64,000 bases of DNA from Tetragonia tetragonoides (lineage: Eukaryota; Streptophyta; Magnoliopsida; Caryophyllales; Aizoaceae), in contig CM076152.1 in the NCBI GenBank assembly GCA_038025085.1, forward strand, positions 23,954,001-24,018,000, read 5' to 3'. Shown one piece after another: positions 61,843 to 64,000 of the stretch. Position numbers and translations under genes: made by a program. Position 1 is the first letter of the stretch; every line of letters starts with the position of its first letter. The notes below the pieces were generated by a model. The model saw only the letters and a list, made by a program, of their open reading frames with translations, was not told where the DNA came from and searched no databases.

Positions 61843-64000
61843 ATTGTGAATACATTCAAAATTTTGAGTTGAAGCTTGTTTGTACTTGTAAACATTCTTG
61901 GTGTAGTTTCTCACTCCAATGAATGCAAACAAAGCTTTTGGGTGCTTTCTCTGAAAATACAACACAAAAGAACTCAATCTCTTTCACCCTAGTCGTAAGA
62001 GCTGTTAAAACGCGTAAATGCATTCAAAAGGTGGAGTTAAAGCTTGTTTTTACTTGTAAACATCCTTGGTGTAGTTTCTCACTCAAATGAATGCAAACAA
62101 AGCATTTGGGTGCTTTCTCTTAATATACAACACAAAAGACCTCAATCTCTTTTACCCTAGACATATGAGCTTTTAAAACGCGTAAATACATTCAAAAGCT
62201 TGAGTTGAAGCTTGTTTGTACTTGTAAATATCCTTGGTGTAGTTTCTCACTCCAATGAATGCAAACAAAGCTTTTGGGTGCTTTCTCTGAAAATACAACA
62301 CAAAAGAACTCAATCTCTTTCACCCTAGTCGTATGAGGTTTTAAAACGCCTATATGGATTCAAAATCTTAAGTTGAAGCTTGTTGGTACTTGTAAACATC
62401 TTTGGTGTAGTTTCTCGCTCAAATGAATGCAAAGAAAACATTTGGGTGCGTTCTCTTAATATAAAACACAAAAGAACTCTAATTCTTTCACCCTTGTCGT
62501 ATGAGCTTTTAAAACACGTAAATGCCTTCAAAAGCTTGAGTTCAAGCTTGTTTGTAGTTGTAAACATCCTTGGGGTAGTTTCACACTTAAATGAATGTAA
62601 ACAAAGCATTTGCGAGCTTTTTCTTAATATACAACACAAAAGAACTCAATCTCTTTTCGCCTAGTCGTAAGAGCTATTCAAACGCGTAAATGCATTCAAA
62701 AGGTGGAGTTAAAGCTTGTTTGTACTTGTAAACATCCTTGGTGTAGTTTCTCACTCAAATGAATGCAAACAAAGCTTTTGGTTGCTTTCTCTTAAAATAC
62801 AACACGAAAGAACTCAATCTTTTTCACCCTAGTCATATGAGCTTTTAAAACGCGTAAATGCGTTCAAAAGCTTGAGTTTAAGCTTGTTTGTACTTGTAAA
62901 CATCCTTGGTGTAGTTTCTCACTCAAATGAATGCAAACAAAGCATTTGTGTGATTTCTCTTAATATACAACACAAAAGAACTCAATCTCTTTCACCCTAG
63001 TTGTAAGAGCTGTTAAAATTTTTAAATGCATTCAAAAGGTGGAGTTAAAGCTTGTTTGTGCTTGTAAACATCCTTGGTGTAGTTTCTCACTCAATTGAAT
63101 GCAGACAAAGCATTTGGGTGCTTTCACTCAATATACAACACAAAAGAACTCAATCTCTTTCACCCTAGATGTAACAGCTATTGAAACGCGTAAATGCATT
63201 CAAAAGCTTGAGTTGAAGCTTGTTTGTACTTGTAAACATTCTTGGTGTAGTTTCTCACTGAAATGACTGCAAACAAAGCGTTTGGTTGCTTTCTCTTAAA
63301 ATCCAACACAAAAGAACTCAATCTTTTTTACCCTAGTCATATGAGCTTTTAAAACGTGTAAATGCATTCAAAAGCTTGAGTTGAAGCTTGTTTGTACTTG
63401 TAAACATTCTTGGTGTAGTTTCTCACTCAAATGAATGCAAACAAAGCATTTGTGTCATTTCTCTTAATATACAGCACAAAAGAACTCAATCTCTTTCACC
63501 CTAGTTGTAAGAGCTGTTAAAATGCCTAACTGCGCTCAAAAGGTTGAGTTAAAGCTTGTTTGTACTTGAAAACATCCTTGGTGTAGTTTTTCCCTCAAAT
63601 GAATGCAAACAAAGCATTTGGGTGCTTTCTCTTAATATACAACACAAAAGAACTCAATCTCTTTCACCCTAGATGTAAGAGCTGTGAAAAACGCGTAAAT
63701 GCATTCAAAAGGTGGAGTTAAAGCTTGTTTGTACTTGTAAACATCCTTGGTGTAGTTTCTCACTCAAATGAATTGAAACAAAGTATTTGGATGTATTCTC
63801 TTAATATACAACACAAAAGAACTCAAATCTCTTTCACCCTACTCGTATGAGCTTTCAAAACGCGTAAATGCATTCAAAAGCTTGAGTTGAAGCTTGTTTG
63901 TACTTGTAAACATCCTAGGTGCAGTTTCACACTCAAATGTATCCGAACAAAGTATTTGGATGCTTTCTCTTAATGTACAACACAAAAGAACTCAAATCTC
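61843..64000 (+). repeat. satellite block, + orientation, 12.8 units to window end
   Basis: Contains a dimer copy at 62380-62664 inside the stretch absent from copy A, then the AAAGTATTTGGATG and CACCCTACTCGTATGAGC subtype from about 63780. The array continues beyond the window. Confidence 0.9.

Larger units (their letters stand above)
1..64000. repeat. 168-bp satellite DNA array, mixed orientation
   Basis: Nearly the whole window is a tandem satellite. The unit length was measured directly: in the + orientation ACATCCTTGG at 9791 is followed by its next copy at 9959, and in the - orientation TGCATTCATTTG at 42001 is followed by 42169, both 168 bp. Using 9791-9958 as reference, landmarks in order are CTCACTCAAATGAATGC (offset about 19), AAGCATTTGGGTGC (41), TTAATATACAACAC (61), CTCAATCTCTTTCACCC (82), a variable segment ending GAGCTGTTAAAACGCG (about 108-123), ATGCATTCAAAAG (128) and AGCTTGTTTGTACTTG (about 150). 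Two main subtypes differ before the last landmark: AGCTTGAGTTGAAGC or AGGTGGAGTTAAAGC. Sequence is A+T-rich, with CpG almost confined to ACGCGT and AGTCGTA. Such arrays are typical of centromeric or other heterochromatin; the family is not one I recognise. Confidence 0.97.
54802..64000 (+). repeat. segmental duplication, copy B (partner about 18311-27736)
   Basis: Same order of blocks, junctions and chimeric modules as copy A. By anchor offsets, B lacks one unit near 59040, gains one near 59240-59408, lacks one near 60430, lacks the inverted piece matching 25041-25357 and about two further units near 61380-61840, gains about 1.19 kb (seven units) at about 61980-63170, and lacks about 0.5 kb (three units) near 63600. 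It does not contain the copia relic, which lies just upstream of copy A. Confidence 0.88.

Noticed and set aside
1..64000. CRISPR array.
   Set aside because: Repeats are 168 bp, contiguous and diverged, without unique spacers, and there are no cas genes.
1..64000. Telomeric repeat, because each unit contains CTAGGGT or ACCCTAG.
   Set aside because: The motif occurs once per 168 bp and never in tandem as TTTAGGG.
1..64000. Known plant centromere satellites, such as the Arabidopsis 180-bp repeat, Brassica 176-bp repeat, maize 180-bp knob repeat or soybean 92-bp repeat.
   Set aside because: Unit length and landmarks do not fit what I know of these families; a database search would be decisive.

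Overview
This window shows no recognisable gene. It is a 64-kb array of an A+T-rich satellite with a 168-bp unit, filling nearly the whole window on both strands. The repeat type, plus a captured fragment of Ty1/copia-type pol, points to nuclear heterochromatin (centromeric, pericentromeric or subtelomeric) of a higher eukaryote, most likely a flowering plant. I do not recognise the monomer family and cannot name the species.

Layout: the array is a mosaic of about 55-60 blocks, from under 0.1 kb to 3.4 kb, that alternate in orientation. I call '+' the orientation in which a unit reads ACATCCTTGGTGTAG ... TTAATATACAACAC ... TTTCACCCTAG ... ACGCGTAAATGCATTC ... AGCTTGTTTGTACTTG; '-' is its reverse complement. 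Several units recur as higher-order modules, mostly 336 bp (two units). The best preserved is a dimer with 20 or more copies on both strands. Junctions between orientations are not random: a handful of junction sequences recur word for word at distant sites and in both orientations, so junctions were themselves copied with their flanks.

Non-satellite or strongly diverged islands lie at 617-900 (unidentified), 17657-17872 (copia integrase C-terminal region with an in-frame stop), 18091-18205 (unidentified) and 27972-28075 with its inverted partner at 53110-53245 (a shared insert with a short hairpin). Just after the retroelement relics starts a direct segmental duplication: about 18311-27736 matches about 54802-64000, 36.5 kb apart, and the copies differ mainly by gains and losses of whole 168-bp units.

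The many open frames of 60-138 codons are by-products. The 168-bp period is a multiple of three, so a stop-free frame can run across units; the frames checked start at TTG or GTG, repeat every 56 residues and appear on both strands. I found no tRNA, rRNA, CRISPR array, promoter or terminator. Block limits below were read by eye and are good to about 20 bp.
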